Shown here piece after piece: positions 8,719 to 17,652 of a DNA stretch of 64,000 nucleotides (positions are counted from its first letter, which is position 1; each line of letters starts with the position of its first letter). Under the pieces are notes generated by a model that was given only the letters and a program-made list of their open reading frames with translations, had not been told where the DNA came from and did not search any database. Position numbers and translations under genes: made by a program. The DNA comes from Fictibacillus halophilus (lineage in GTDB: Bacteria; Bacillota; Bacilli; Bacillales; Fictibacillaceae), in contig NZ_JAEACF010000001.1 of assembly GCF_016401385.1 (NCBI RefSeq), forward strand, positions 3,162,001 through 3,226,000. Reading direction: 5' to 3'.

Positions 8719-9906
8719 ATGTGGATCGTTTTGTTGATTGTAGCTGTGGGGATTCTGACTTGGATCGACTTTTATTTAGGACATAAACAAACGACCGCAA
8801 AAGAAGAACCTCCTGTAAACACGACAGGTAACATGCTTCTTTTAACGACGGGTTCTCATTTTTTTGATTCACTGTTCCTTGACATAGATGAAGCTAGGAA
8901 GACAATCTACATACAGTTCTACATATTGCGTGATGACGAACTCGGACAAGAGCTATGTAAGAAGTTGATCGCAAAAGCACAGCAAGGCTTAGAAGTTAGA
9001 CTGCTGCTTGATTACATGGGAAGTTACGGTTTGAAAAAAAAGACCGTTCACAGTCTTAAAGACGCGGGCGTTCATTTTGAATATAGCAACAAGCCTCAAT
9101 TTCCTTATCTTTTGTACCGCATCAATCACCGAAATCATCGCAAAATCACAATTATCGACTCCGAGATCGCATACTTAGGCGGGTACAACGTAGGAAATGA
9201 ATATATTGGCAGAGTCACACGGTTTGGTGATTGGCGCGACTATCATTTAAAATTAAATGGAAACGTTGTGATCGAATTGCAGCGTCTATTTGTTGACGAT
9301 TGGAACGGTTCAACGAATGAAAAGGTGACTAAAAGTGTTCCATCTCTTACCAAGGAAGAAGAAGCAAAAGAGCTGTTACTTCTTCCTTCAAAAGGACAGG
9401 CAGGTTATAAGTATTTTTATAAAAAAATAAAACATGCGCAAAAAAGCATTTTTATAGGTTCGCCTTACTTTATTCCGGGTAAAAAGATGAACAGAGAGCT
9501 TTTGTCAGCACTAGATCGCGGCGTCAACGTAAAGCTGCTCGTTCCAATGAACCCCGATCATCCTTTTGTACAGGAAGCTTCTTATCGTTTCATTAAACCG
9601 CTCTTGGAAGCTGGTGCAGAGATCTATCAATTTCATGAAGGGTTTTATCATTCCAAGATCGTCATGTTCGATGATACGATCTGCGATATTGGCACCGCTA
9701 ACTTCGATCTTCGCAGCTTTTTTTATAACGACGAGCTAAATTGCATCTTTACAGACAAATCAGAGATACAAGCCGTTAAAAAGGTGCTCGATTCAGATCT
9801 CGAGCGTTCTGAGAAACTGACGCTAGCACGATTAAAGAAGACGCGCAGTTCCGTTAAAGTTCGTTTAAAAGAAGTGGTGGGTTTTGTGCTATCGCCATTT
9901 CTATAA
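8719..9906 (+). CDS. clsB: Cardiolipin synthase-like phospholipase D family protein
   Basis: 395 residues, shorter than major cardiolipin synthases (about 480) because it has a single N-terminal membrane helix (residues 1-18). Two HKD motifs: HRKITIID near residue 148 with GGYNVGNEYIGR, and HSKIVMFD near 312 with GTANFDLRSFFYNDE. Joins phosphatidylglycerol molecules to cardiolipin in the membrane. The place next to and divergent from fadF matches ywjE (clsB) in B. subtilis. AAGGAGGAG precedes the ATG. Confidence 0.9.
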   Translation: MWIVLLIVAVGILTWIDFYLGHKQTTAKEEPPVNTTGNMLLLTTGSHFFDSLFLDIDEARKTIYIQFYILRDDELGQELCKKLIAKAQQGLEVRLLLDYMGSYGLKKKTVHSLKDAGVHFEYSNKPQFPYLLYRINHRNHRKITIIDSEIAYLGGYNVGNEYIGRVTRFGDWRDYHLKLNGNVVIELQRLFVDDWNGSTNEKVTKSVPSLTKEEEAKELLLLPSKGQAGYKYFYKKIKHAQKSIFIGSPYFIPGKKMNRELLSALDRGVNVKLLVPMNPDHPFVQEASYRFIKPLLEAGAEIYQFHEGFYHSKIVMFDDTICDIGTANFDLRSFFYNDELNCIFTDKSEIQAVKKVLDSDLERSEKLTLARLKKTRSSVKVRLKEVVGFVLSPFL

Positions 9907-9937
9907 GTTGAAGTGAATTGCTCTGTAGAATATGAAA

Positions 9938-10193
9938 GTGGTTGATTTCCGTTTCAGGATGCTCGCTTTCCGCGGGGCAGGCGGTGAGCCCCTTGCCGCT
10001 TTGCGCCCTTAAGGGTCTCACCTGTCTAGTTGCAGTGGCTAGCTCCTCGAGGTCAAAAGTTAAACGGTCAATAAGGCAAAGTACTCCTTCTTGGCCCGTT
10101 CATCTTTTGCTTGTCGGAGCTGAACGAGCCACTTCCACATTTCGGACAGACCGCTCGTCCCGCAGGAGTCTCGCACCTTGCACTTCAATCAAC
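9938..10193 (+). repeat. Dispersed hairpin repeat, copy 2, with nested second element
   Basis: Outer parts match the 130-bp repeat: GTGGTTGATTTCCGTTTC at the start, CCCGCAGGAGTCTCGCACC and CAATCAAC at the end. Between them, about 10022-10135, is a second element starting CTAGTTGCAGTGGCTAGC, with CCTCGAGGTCAAAAG in one arm and CTTTTGCTTGTCGG plus CGAGCCACTTCCAC in the other, an inverted repeat in its own right. The same nested arrangement occurs at 41684-41909. It fills the clsB-uvsE gap (9907-10275); no gene seen there. Confidence 0.92.
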
Positions 10194-10275
10194 CTGTCTT
10201 TGAAGCCAATCAAAAAGCCATTCTTCATCACCAATTTAATGATTAAAAAACATACAACACAACAGGGGGCCAAAC

Positions 10276-11232
10276 ATGTTAACATCTTTCGGATTTGTAT
10301 CTACGGCTCTCAACTTATATGAGGCCTCACCTGCAAAAACGATGACTTATGCTACTTATCAAAAACGTGATGAGAAAGAACGCACCGCACAGCTGCTTGC
10401 CATCACGAAAAACAATCTAGAGCGCACACTACGCGTTTTACATTACTGTATCGCACACGAACTTCCTCTTCACCGCATGTCGTCTTCAATCGTTCCTTTA
10501 GCTACCCATCCTGAAGCGGCTTGGGATTTTTTAAAGGAGACGAAGAAAGAGTGCAAAGAGATCGAAAAGCTCGTGAAAAAATACAACATCAGAACGAGCA
10601 TGCATCCTAACCAATACACGCTGTTTACGAGCCCTCGTAAAGAGGTGACGTTAAACGCGGTGAAAGATATGCAATATCATTTCGATCTGCTTAAAGGGAT
10701 GGGCATTGAGGATCGAAGCTATATCAATATTCATATCGGCGGAGCTTATGGTGATAAGCCGTCTGCTATAGAACGTTTTTATGAAAATATTAAACTTCTC
10801 CCGGCTGACGTAAAAGCGAGGATGACTCTTGAGAACGACGATAAAACGTTCACAACAAAAGAGACATTAGAAGTCTGTGAGAATGAAGGCATTCCACTAA
10901 TGTTTGATTATCATCATTACATGGCGAATCCTGATGACGATGGTTCGCTAGAGGAATTGTTACCGAGGTTCGTGAAAACTTGGGAGAATACAGGCCGACC
11001 ACCTAAAGTACATCTTTCATCACCAAAAGACGAAAAAGCATACAGAAGCCATCATGACTTCGTTAGTCTGGACTATGTGCTGCCGTTTTTTAAATTGATG
11101 TCCAACTACACAGATGAGCTGGATGTAATGATTGAAGCGAAACAAAAAGACCGCGCCGTTCTTCAACTCGTTGCTGAGCTAGAGAAGGTACGCGGCTTCA
11201 AGAGGATGAGCGGTGGAACCATCCTTATGTAA
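10276..11232 (+). CDS. uvsE: UV DNA damage endonuclease
   Basis: 318 residues. TIM-barrel endonuclease of the UvdE family that nicks DNA 5' to UV photoproducts using metal ions. Diagnostic segments: FGFVSTALNLYEASPAKTM at the N-terminus, SSSIVPLATHP near 73, SMHPNQYTLFTSP near 112, NIHIGGAYGDK near 155, TLENDDKT near 180, DYHHYMANPD near 210 and MIEAKQKD near 285, which include the His, Glu and Asp metal ligands. AGGGGGCC precedes the ATG. Corresponds to ywjD of B. subtilis. Its last 8 bp overlap the convergent hydrolase gene, so neither has a separate terminator. Confidence 0.94.
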   Translation: MLTSFGFVSTALNLYEASPAKTMTYATYQKRDEKERTAQLLAITKNNLERTLRVLHYCIAHELPLHRMSSSIVPLATHPEAAWDFLKETKKECKEIEKLVKKYNIRTSMHPNQYTLFTSPRKEVTLNAVKDMQYHFDLLKGMGIEDRSYINIHIGGAYGDKPSAIERFYENIKLLPADVKARMTLENDDKTFTTKETLEVCENEGIPLMFDYHHYMANPDDDGSLEELLPRFVKTWENTGRPPKVHLSSPKDEKAYRSHHDFVSLDYVLPFFKLMSNYTDELDVMIEAKQKDRAVLQLVAELEKVRGFKRMSGGTILM

Positions 11233-11998
11233 GGCATGGAATAAATTTTTTAATCTCTGCATTAAAGCTTGCGTAATGTTTGATCGGAAGCTGATGCAGC
11301 GCTTTGTTTAAGAGGACGAACTTTGCTTTCGGATGAACATTTCTTGCGTAAATCCTTCTATATGGGTGCATATACTCCGCTTGTTCACCATATATGAACA
11401 ACAACGGAAAACGCCACTCTTTTAGTTGATCCGTACAATGAAATGAAAAGCTTTCTTGATAGAACCGTTGACACATTTTAGGATCTGTCTGCTTATGGTA
11501 AGACAACATTTCTTTTCGATCTTCCGGAGAATTTGAATGTGTGCTGACAAGAATCTGATTTAAAAGGGCTGGTGCATTCTTGGCCAGCCTTATTCCTGTT
11601 TGAAACTGCTTTTTCAGTGCGAATGTAGAAACTTGAGAAAAGCCTCCACTTAAAATAAGCCCCTTTGTTCGATGTGGATATTTTTGAACAAACGCTTGTG
11701 CGACCGAGCCACCTGCTGAATACCCACAGATATACGCTTCTTCTATTAATAAATGGTCTAATAATAAGGCTACATCATCAGCTAGGTCCCATATCGTAAA
11801 CGTTTCAGGGTCTTTGCTAGACGATCGGCCATGTCCTCTACTATCAGGAAAGATCGTCTGATAATCAGTTGCTAGTTCTCTTTGATACTTGAACACAAGA
11901 TGACTCATACCGGGCGGATGTAAAAAAACGATCGGAGCACCGGTTCCTAACTTTTCATAATAGATTTGTAACTCAGAGGTCAGTCCGGCTAATGCCAT
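11225..11998 (-). CDS. Alpha/beta hydrolase
   Basis: 257 residues. Alpha/beta-hydrolase fold: oxyanion segment HPPGMSH near residue 27, nucleophile elbow GYSAGGS near 93 with the catalytic Ser, acid in FIYGEQAEYM near 205 and the terminal His in NKALHQLP near 233. Substrate unknown. The GAGG ribosome binding site overlaps the stop of the upstream xapX gene, so translation of the two is probably coupled. Its 3' end overlaps uvsE on the other strand. Confidence 0.88.
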   Translation of the reverse strand: MALAGLTSELQIYYEKLGTGAPIVFLHPPGMSHLVFKYQRELATDYQTIFPDSRGHGRSSSKDPETFTIWDLADDVALLLDHLLIEEAYICGYSAGGSVAQAFVQKYPHRTKGLILSGGFSQVSTFALKKQFQTGIRLAKNAPALLNQILVSTHSNSPEDRKEMLSYHKQTDPKMCQRFYQESFSFHCTDQLKEWRFPLLFIYGEQAEYMHPYRRIYARNVHPKAKFVLLNKALHQLPIKHYASFNAEIKKFIPCLT

Positions 11999-12005
11999 GT
12001 TTTCC

Positions 12006-12176
12006 TCACTTTAGAAAAGTACCTGCCATCCAGATGTAAGCTTGGTAGCCTAAGTAGATGCCGATGATACCCATGATTCCAGGTAATGCGGGTGGTGCCG
12101 GAATCGGTAGTTTTAACAGGGCAAAAACAAAGCCTACGAGGGCGCCTGTTATCAGTGATAATACGATCAACTTCAT
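12006..12176 (-). CDS. XapX-type small membrane protein (DUF1427)
   Basis: 56 residues, read directly from the minus strand from ATG 12176-12174 to TGA 12008-12006, with GAGGGGGTAC upstream. Two hydrophobic segments flank the motif KLPIPAPPALPGIMGI, which is typical of the XapX domain. Role unknown; XapX proteins are predicted small membrane proteins. The gene ends 7 bp before the hydrolase start, making a two-gene operon. Confidence 0.85.
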   Translation of the reverse strand: MKLIVLSLITGALVGFVFALLKLPIPAPPALPGIMGIIGIYLGYQAYIWMAGTFLK

Positions 12177-12265
12177 ATATGTACCCCCTCTTTCAAACGA
12201 GTTTCCAAACCTATCTCTTATTAATATGGCATGTTATCCCTACATTATCCCTATTTTCGTTGCAA

Positions 12266-12832
12266 TCAAGATTGTGCAGAAGATTTTGTTGCCGCGAGTT
12301 CGTACTGTTTTTTAATAATACGGATTTGACCGCGATGACTCAGTTCATCCTCAAACACATGAAACCATTTAAAATAATTGTTACCAAGTTCATTGCCCCA
12401 CCACGGTGTTGTTTCATAGAGCCATGAATCTTCTAGCTTCTGAAAATGATTTAATGTAATTTTACGGGTCTTTCTTAAGTCTTCTAGATAAAATTCTGCT
12501 GTATTGCCATGAATAATTGTCGCTGCTTCACCTAGATCGAGGGCAGGCTGGAGTGTTTCTGCATAACGGTCGATCTCCTCTTCTGGCATATCTTTTCCTT
12601 CGAAAGTGATAAATTGATAAATCTTTTCTACAGCCACAAGATGAGCGAGCAGCATTCCGATAGAATTTCCGATTCCGTTGATTCGGTAATCAAGCTCTTT
12701 AACAGAAAGATCTTGCACGTCCCAGATCGTCGTTTCCCTCGTGTAGTCCATCATGGAGATCAAGTTCGAAAATTCTTTCGAGTATCCTTCAATCTGTCCG
12801 ATAACAAAAGGGCTTTTGTTGGATGATGTCAT
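12266..12832 (-). CDS. DinB superfamily protein
   Basis: 188 residues. Four-helix-bundle DinB/DUF664 type: a first metal-ligand His in MLLAHLVAVEK near residue 64 and the pair in WFHVFEDELSHRGQIR near 155-166. The family includes thiol-dependent transferases and proteins of unknown role; no substrate can be named. Start ATG at 12832 with AGGAGGTTC upstream. It lies alone between xapX and the argS terminator, and looks like a lineage-specific insertion relative to the B. subtilis order. Confidence 0.85.
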   Translation of the reverse strand: MTSSNKSPFVIGQIEGYSKEFSNLISMMDYTRETTIWDVQDLSVKELDYRINGIGNSIGMLLAHLVAVEKIYQFITFEGKDMPEEEIDRYAETLQPALDLGEAATIIHGNTAEFYLEDLRKTRKITLNHFQKLEDSWLYETTPWWGNELGNNYFKWFHVFEDELSHRGQIRIIKKQYELAATKSSAQS

Positions 12833-12945
12833 TTTATGAACCTCCTAAGCATTCTTGTGCTTCAATAGAATTCAAGAAAAGCTTGGAAATCCCTTTTTTG
12901 ATTTGCTAGGAACGTGAATTATGGGGGATCGAGCAGAAGTTTTTG

Positions 12946-13023
12946 GAATCGCTAATAAACCTCTCGAATCGTTCACAAATCCCTAGAATCGCTCACAAAC
13001 CAAAGAAACCACGCTCACAAACT
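12946..13023. repeat. Short-period intergenic array B (GAATCGCTCACAAA core)
   Basis: GAATCGCT-like cores start at 12946, 12966 and 12986, and the downstream half CGCTCACAAAC recurs at 12990 and 13012. Periods are 20, 20 and 22 bp. The rest of each unit varies. It lies just beyond the argS terminator. Not coding. Confidence 0.75.
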
Positions 13024-13030
13024 TATTCCA

Positions 13031-13063
13031 AAAAGAAAAAACCTGTCCGCAGACAGGTTTTCC
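13031..13063 (-). terminator. argS terminator
   Basis: Stem AAACCTGTC / GACAGGTTT with a 4-base loop, followed on the minus strand by a T-rich run. Confidence 0.92.
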
Positions 13064-13070
13064 CTATATA

Positions 13071-14741
13071 TTACATACGCTCTGGTGCTTCTACACCGAT
13101 GATGTTCAATGCATTCTCAATCGTTACTTGAGTTGCTTTCATCAAGGCATAGCGCGCTTGTGATTTTGTTTTGTTTTCAGGATCCAGTACACGCTCAGCG
13201 TTATAGAAGCTATGAAGAGCGGAAGCCAGCTCGAACACATAGTTCGTTACACGATGCGTCAAAAGTTTTTCTGCTGCTTCATTAATCACAGCAGGGAATT
13301 CCCCAATTTTCTTTAACAGCTCGAATTCTTTTTCAGAATCAATCTGAGAAAGATCCACGTCTCCCTCATAAGAAAGACCCATTTCTTCCCCTTGACGAAG
13401 CATGCTGCATACGCGCGCATGTGCGTATTGTACGTAGAACACAGGGTTTTCGTTCGATTTTGAAACAGCTAAGTCCATGTCAAAATCAAGGTGAGTATCG
13501 TTAGAACGCATCGCAAAGAAATAACGAGTCGCGTCGATGCCCACTTCTTCCATCAGTTCACGCAGTGTTACAGCTTTACCCGTACGCTTACTCATACGCA
13601 CTTTTTCACCGTTTTGGAAAAGAGAAACAAGCTGGATGATCATAACATCGAGTTGTTCTTTGTCATAACCTAGAGCTTGAATCGCCGCTTTCATACGAGG
13701 GATGTATCCATGATGGTCAGCGCCCCAAATGTTGATCAGCTTTTCAAAACCACGTTCAAATTTGTCGTTATGATACGCGATATCTGGCGTTAAATATGTG
13801 TAAGATCCGTCGTTCTTGATGAGTACACGGTTCTTGTCATCATCATAATCTGTCGTACGGAACCACGTCGCACCTTCTTCTTCATAAACAACACCTTTAG
13901 CTTTTAACTTTTGGAGTGCTGCATCAATTTTTCCGTTTTTATAAAGAGAAGTTTCAGAGAACCATACGTCAAAATCTACACGGAATTCAGCAAGATCTGC
14001 TTTTAGTTTCTCAAGCTCTCGCGTAAGACCGTATTCACGGAAAAAGCTTACACGCTCGCTCTCGTCTTTATCTAACCAAGAATCGCCGTACTCCTCAGCA
14101 AGGTCCTTACCAAACTCGATAATATCCGCTCCGTGATAACCATCTTCAGGCATCTCTTTATCCTTGCCTAGCGCTTGGAAATAACGAGCTTCGATCGACG
14201 TAGCTAAGTTGTTGATCTGATTTCCAGCATCATTGATGTAGAACTCACGAGAAACGTTATAGCCTGCATAGTCTAAAATATTACAGATCGTGTCACCAAC
14301 AGCCGCACCACGTGCATGTCCTAAGTGAAGCGTGCCTGTAGGGTTCGCAGATACGAACTCGACTTGAACTTTTTTACCGCCGCCATGCTCAGTACGTCCG
14401 TAATCCTTGCCCGCTTTTAAAACAGTCGGTACAAGCTCTGTTAAATAAGAGTTATCCATGTAAAAGTTAATGAAACCAGGACCTGCGATCTCAACTTTTG
14501 CGATAGATGCTTTACTTTTATCAAAATTCGCTACAAGATCGTCTGCGATCATGCGAGGTGCTTTTTTTGCGACACGTGCTAATTGCATCGCCATGTTTGT
14601 CGCGAAGTCACCATTCGCTTTATCTTTCGGTACTTCAAGAACGACTGCAGGCAATTCTTCTTTTTTAGCGAGTCCCGCTTTTACGACTGCTTCTTCGATC
14701 TCTTCTTTTAACAGCTGCTTGACTTGGTCAAGGATATTCAT
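13071..14741 (-). CDS. argS: Arginyl-tRNA synthetase
   Basis: 556 residues, full length. Class I synthetase: HIGH-type motif in [13 protein letters not shown] near residue 133, KMSKS-like [11 protein letters not shown] near 365, N-terminal additional domain and a C-terminal DALR anticodon-binding domain ending in [10 protein letters not shown]. Charges tRNA-Arg with arginine in the cytoplasm. Starts 4 bp inside the end of ywiB (ATGA-type overlap), so the two are co-translated, as in B. subtilis. It ends just before a strong terminator. Confidence 0.97.
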   Translation of the reverse strand: MNILDQVKQLLKEEIEEAVVKAGLAKKEELPAVVLEVPKDKANGDFATNMAMQLARVAKKAPRMIADDLVANFDKSKASIAKVEIAGPGFINFYMDNSYLTELVPTVLKAGKDYGRTEHGGGKKVQVEFVSANPTGTLHLGHARGAAVGDTICNILDYAGYNVSREFYINDAGNQINNLATSIEARYFQALGKDKEMPEDGYHGADIIEFGKDLAEEYGDSWLDKDESERVSFFREYGLTRELEKLKADLAEFRVDFDVWFSETSLYKNGKIDAALQKLKAKGVVYEEEGATWFRTTDYDDDKNRVLIKNDGSYTYLTPDIAYHNDKFERGFEKLINIWGADHHGYIPRMKAAIQALGYDKEQLDVMIIQLVSLFQNGEKVRMSKRTGKAVTLRELMEEVGIDATRYFFAMRSNDTHLDFDMDLAVSKSNENPVFYVQYAHARVCSMLRQGEEMGLSYEGDVDLSQIDSEKEFELLKKIGEFPAVINEAAEKLLTHRVTNYVFELASALHSFYNAERVLDPENKTKSQARYALMKATQVTIENALNIIGVEAPERM

Positions 14742-15178
14742 GCTTTTGCCTCCTGAAAATTAATCTTGATTCGATGTGTTCCTGTATGTTCACCCTGCAG
14801 AACCAGCTCATAAGCGAGACTTAGATCTCCCGTCTGTTTTTGCTGATTCCAGCGGAAATTCATTTCGTGTGTAGTCGTTTCCATCCAAAGCTGGCCATAT
14901 GGGCTGTCGTACATGCCTTTTGTCGTCTGGCCGATTAAATATTTCTGTTTCATAGATACACTGCCTGAGCGGATAATCAGAATACCAGCATGCGTAATCT
15001 TAATCACATTATTGACAGAACCTGCACCTTCTATCTCTTCCTTATACTGAAGATAGGTGACGTCCCCCCGTTTATAGAGCTTACCTTCTGTCTCGGTGAA
15101 ATGCTTCTCTTGTTCACCGCTAAAATGTACTTCTGAACTTATCGAAAGCGCAACAGACAATTCCGTATCTTGATCCAT
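14738..15178 (-). CDS. ywiB: YwiB family protein (DUF1934)
   Basis: 146 residues from ATG 15178, which has AAGGAAG upstream; a longer reading from 15238 has no good ribosome binding site. Matches the DUF1934/YwiB family in length and in the beta-rich core [29 protein letters not shown] and [18 protein letters not shown] calycin-like beta-barrel has been suggested for this family. No enzyme motif. Overlaps argS by 4 bp; conserved ywiB-argS pairing. Confidence 0.88.
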   Translation of the reverse strand: MDQDTELSVALSISSEVHFSGEQEKHFTETEGKLYKRGDVTYLQYKEEIEGAGSVNNVIKITHAGILIIRSGSVSMKQKYLIGQTTKGMYDSPYGQLWMETTTHEMNFRWNQQKQTGDLSLAYELVLQGEHTGTHRIKINFQEAKA

Positions 15179-15398
15179 GCGAACAACACTTCCTTTTTTG
15201 ATGTACCTCTTTAACTTACCTATTATAAAAGATTTCACTGCTTCCCTTCAACCTTATGGGTATCTTTTTAAAAATTCATGTTCTAATTAGGTAAATTTAT
15301 CCTAAAAACACGTTTTCATGAGTGGATGATTTGGAATGAAGGTAGTGAATGACGTATTATACACTCGAGAAGAACAAATAGAAATGAGGAGGATCTTA

Positions 15399-16412
15399 AT
15401 GAAAAACGAAAGAATTTTACTCGTGAATCGTCCAAAAGGCGCTCCGCAAAAAAGCGATTTTCGCTTTGAGGAAACTTCGACCCCTGCACTAGAAAGCAAT
15501 CAGGTACTTTTAAAAACGATTTATCTATCTGTAGATCCGTACATGAGAGGACGCATGAGTGATCGTAAATCTTACGTGCCTCCATTTCAGTTGAACGAAC
15601 CGATCTCTGGTGGAATCGTTGGACAAGTTGTTGAATCTCGTTCAGGCGAACTGGCAGAAGGCGACTTTGTGATCGGTAATTTAGCATGGCAAAAATACAA
15701 CGTAGCAAGCGATGCTGAAGTTCGTAAATTAGATCCATCTCTTGCTCCACTCACTGCAAACTTAGGTGTGTTAGGCATGACGGGCTTAACCGCATATTTC
15801 GGCTTGCTTGATATCGGTAACCCACAAGAAGGCGAAACCGTTGTTGTCAGTGGTGCAGCTGGCGCTGTTGGTACGATTGTTGGCCAAATCGCTAAGATTA
15901 AAGGTGCACGTGTTGTCGGAATCGCAGGTTCAGATGAAAAAATCTCCTACTTGAAAGACGAATTAGGGTTTGATGCTGCGATCAACTACAAGACGGAAAA
16001 TGTGTATGAAGCATTAAAAGCTGCTTGTCCAGACGGTGTTGATGTTTATTTTGATAACGTCGGCGGTGAGATCTCTGATAGCGTGTTGGCACTCATCAAC
16101 AAAGGCGCTCGTATCCCTGTTTGTGGTCAGATCGCACTATATAACCTTGAAAAAGCAGATGTTGGTCCACGCATGCAAAGTCAGATTCTGATCAACAGTG
16201 CGCTGATGAAAGGTTTCATCGTGAGCGATTATGCGGCTCATTTTGAAGAAGGCGCGATTGAACTTGCAAAATGGGTAAAAGAAGGTAAGATTTCTTATAG
16301 CGAAAATATCATTGATGGCTTTGAAAATACAATTGATGCGTTCTTAGGACTGTTTTCCGGTGAAAATACAGGAAAGCAGCTAGTAAAAGTAGCTGAGCCG
16401 GAGAATGTGTAA
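15399..16412 (+). CDS. NADP-dependent zinc-free MDR oxidoreductase (CurA/PTGR-like)
   Basis: 337 residues from ATG 15399 with GAGGAGGATC upstream; the upstream in-frame ATG at 15336 lacks a site. MDR fold without the zinc-binding Cys residues: substrate domain with YLSVDPYMRGRM near residue 43, Rossmann motif VVVSGAAGAVGTIVGQ near 150, and YFDNVGGEISD near 220. This class reduces double bonds of enals or enones (prostaglandin reductase, curcumin reductase, YfmJ). The natural substrate is unknown. Single gene with its own terminator. Confidence 0.9.
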   Translation: MKNERILLVNRPKGAPQKSDFRFEETSTPALESNQVLLKTIYLSVDPYMRGRMSDRKSYVPPFQLNEPISGGIVGQVVESRSGELAEGDFVIGNLAWQKYNVASDAEVRKLDPSLAPLTANLGVLGMTGLTAYFGLLDIGNPQEGETVVVSGAAGAVGTIVGQIAKIKGARVVGIAGSDEKISYLKDELGFDAAINYKTENVYEALKAACPDGVDVYFDNVGGEISDSVLALINKGARIPVCGQIALYNLEKADVGPRMQSQILINSALMKGFIVSDYAAHFEEGAIELAKWVKEGKISYSENIIDGFENTIDAFLGLFSGENTGKQLVKVAEPENV

Positions 16413-16434
16413 AATTTTTTATTCAAACTTTTAT

Positions 16435-16471
16435 GGCTTTTCACCCTTTATAGGTGGAAAGCTCTTTTTTA
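16435..16471 (+). terminator. Terminator of the MDR oxidoreductase gene
   Basis: GGCTTTTCACC pairs with GGTGGAAAGCT (one G-T pair), followed by six T. Confidence 0.88.
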
Positions 16472-16637
16472 TAAAATAGCATGTTGCTCTTGGAAACATT
16501 TCAAAAATTATCATTCTACAAGAAAAGATAGATAACGCAGATATAAACAATTACAGGGATTTTTTAAATGAAAAAAGACCGACTCCTTATAAGAAATCTG
16601 GTCCTCTATAAACAGACTAATCGTCTGTATCATAACT

Positions 16638-17051
16638 TTATTTTTCTATTAAATGATAGCCGATATAATCCAATGCTGATTGAATATTGTTCACATACTT
16701 TGTTTTCGCATTCGTTAAATCAAAATGATCGACTTGCTCATGAGCAAACGCTGGAGTCACTCCAGTAATGATTGTTCTTACTCCTATTAAATAAAGGGCA
16801 TTGATCAACGTAAACAACTCTTTTGGAAAACGGTTATCCTGAATATATAGTTTTGATAAATCTATGATAAAGAAATCAATATCACTTTCTGCTGCATTAT
16901 GTAGGACATCACTAATTATTTGTTCTGAGCGGACCTCATCTACAATACCTTGCAGGGAAAGGATGGAAACCCCATCTGTAAGTGGAATGATCGGGACACT
17001 CAAGAATCCCATATGATGTTTCGTTTCATCCAGTTCAATGATATGAGACAA
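16638..17051 (-). CDS. STAS domain protein (RsbR-type C-terminal half)
   Basis: 137 residues from a TTG at 17051. The whole chain is a STAS domain as in RsbR paralogues: SVPIIPLTDGVSILSLQG near residue 18, DIDFFIIDLSKL near 57, GVRTIITGVTPAFA near 90. The phosphorylatable Ser/Thr found after the DLS strand in many relatives is not evident. The start is weak and lies inside the GAF gene: the GAF frame ends SYH-stop exactly where this frame continues IELDETKHH. This suggests a formerly single GAF-STAS protein, or two overlapping genes. Possible role: input to the sigma-B stressosome. Confidence 0.75.
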   Translation of the reverse strand: MSHIIELDETKHHMGFLSVPIIPLTDGVSILSLQGIVDEVRSEQIISDVLHNAAESDIDFFIIDLSKLYIQDNRFPKELFTLINALYLIGVRTIITGVTPAFAHEQVDHFDLTNAKTKYVNNIQSALDYIGYHLIEK

Positions 17052-17490
17052 TACCTGCTATGGAGTGAAGATAGTTTACATCATCTTCCGAAAACTCTCT
17101 TTCCTTTCGATCCATCACACAAAGCGTTCCAAATACATTCCCTTTTAGATCTTTTAGTGTAACGCCTAAGAATCCTTTGATCTTAAGTTCACCTGTTACC
17201 TCTAACTCCCGTGTTCTTGAATCAGTCATTAAGTTTTTTGTCTTCATTGTACTGCCTTCGTTCGTTATAATTAACCGGCAGTACGTTTCTCCATATTCTA
17301 CACTGTAACCCTCCGTAATAATCTCCTCATCCTCATTAAAAGAGCTTAGGACAGTAATCGCTCTCTTTCCCTTTCTTGTTACATATGTAGTTTTGACATT
17401 CAGTTGTTTACTAATTAAGTCAAACATTTTGCGGGAAACAGACTTCAACGAATAATAATTAGTAATCTCATTCTCGTAATCATCAGCCAT
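17035..17490 (-). CDS. GAF domain protein, possible N-terminal half of GAF-STAS sensor
   Basis: 151 residues from ATG 17490 with AAGGGAGGGAAG upstream. GAF fold: LNVKTTYVTRKGKRAITV, YGETYCRLII near residue 70, KGFLGVTLKDLKGNVFGTL near 112 and LCVMDRKEREFSEDDV near 131. It ends in VNYLHSIAGIVSYH and overlaps the STAS gene by 17 bp. No ligand residues can be named. The clean SD and full domain suggest it is translated; whether the pair is intact or a recent frameshift cannot be decided from one sequence. Confidence 0.8.
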   Translation of the reverse strand: MADDYENEITNYYSLKSVSRKMFDLISKQLNVKTTYVTRKGKRAITVLSSFNEDEEIITEGYSVEYGETYCRLIITNEGSTMKTKNLMTDSRTRELEVTGELKIKGFLGVTLKDLKGNVFGTLCVMDRKEREFSEDDVNYLHSIAGIVSYH

Positions 17491-17610
17491 TATCTTCCCT
17501 CCCTTAATAAAAGCACATTTTGCTTGAGATAAGTATATCATTTAAAAGTTATAATTTTTGGATAATTAAAAAAATAAAAAAGTTAATGAATAGAGTAATG
17601 AGAAATTTCA

Positions 17611-17647
17611 AAATAAAAATAAGCTGACTCCTTAATAAAGCCAGCTC
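17611..17647 (-). terminator. Sensor kinase terminator
   Basis: AGCTGACT / AGCCAGCT stem with one mismatch around a 9-base loop; T-rich on the minus strand after it. Confidence 0.75.
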
Positions 17648-17652
17648 GCCGA

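Noticed and set aside
9942..10322. Open frame through the composite repeat at 9938
   Set aside because: It is the repeat sequence read as protein; similar frames appear at other copies and none has a translation signal.
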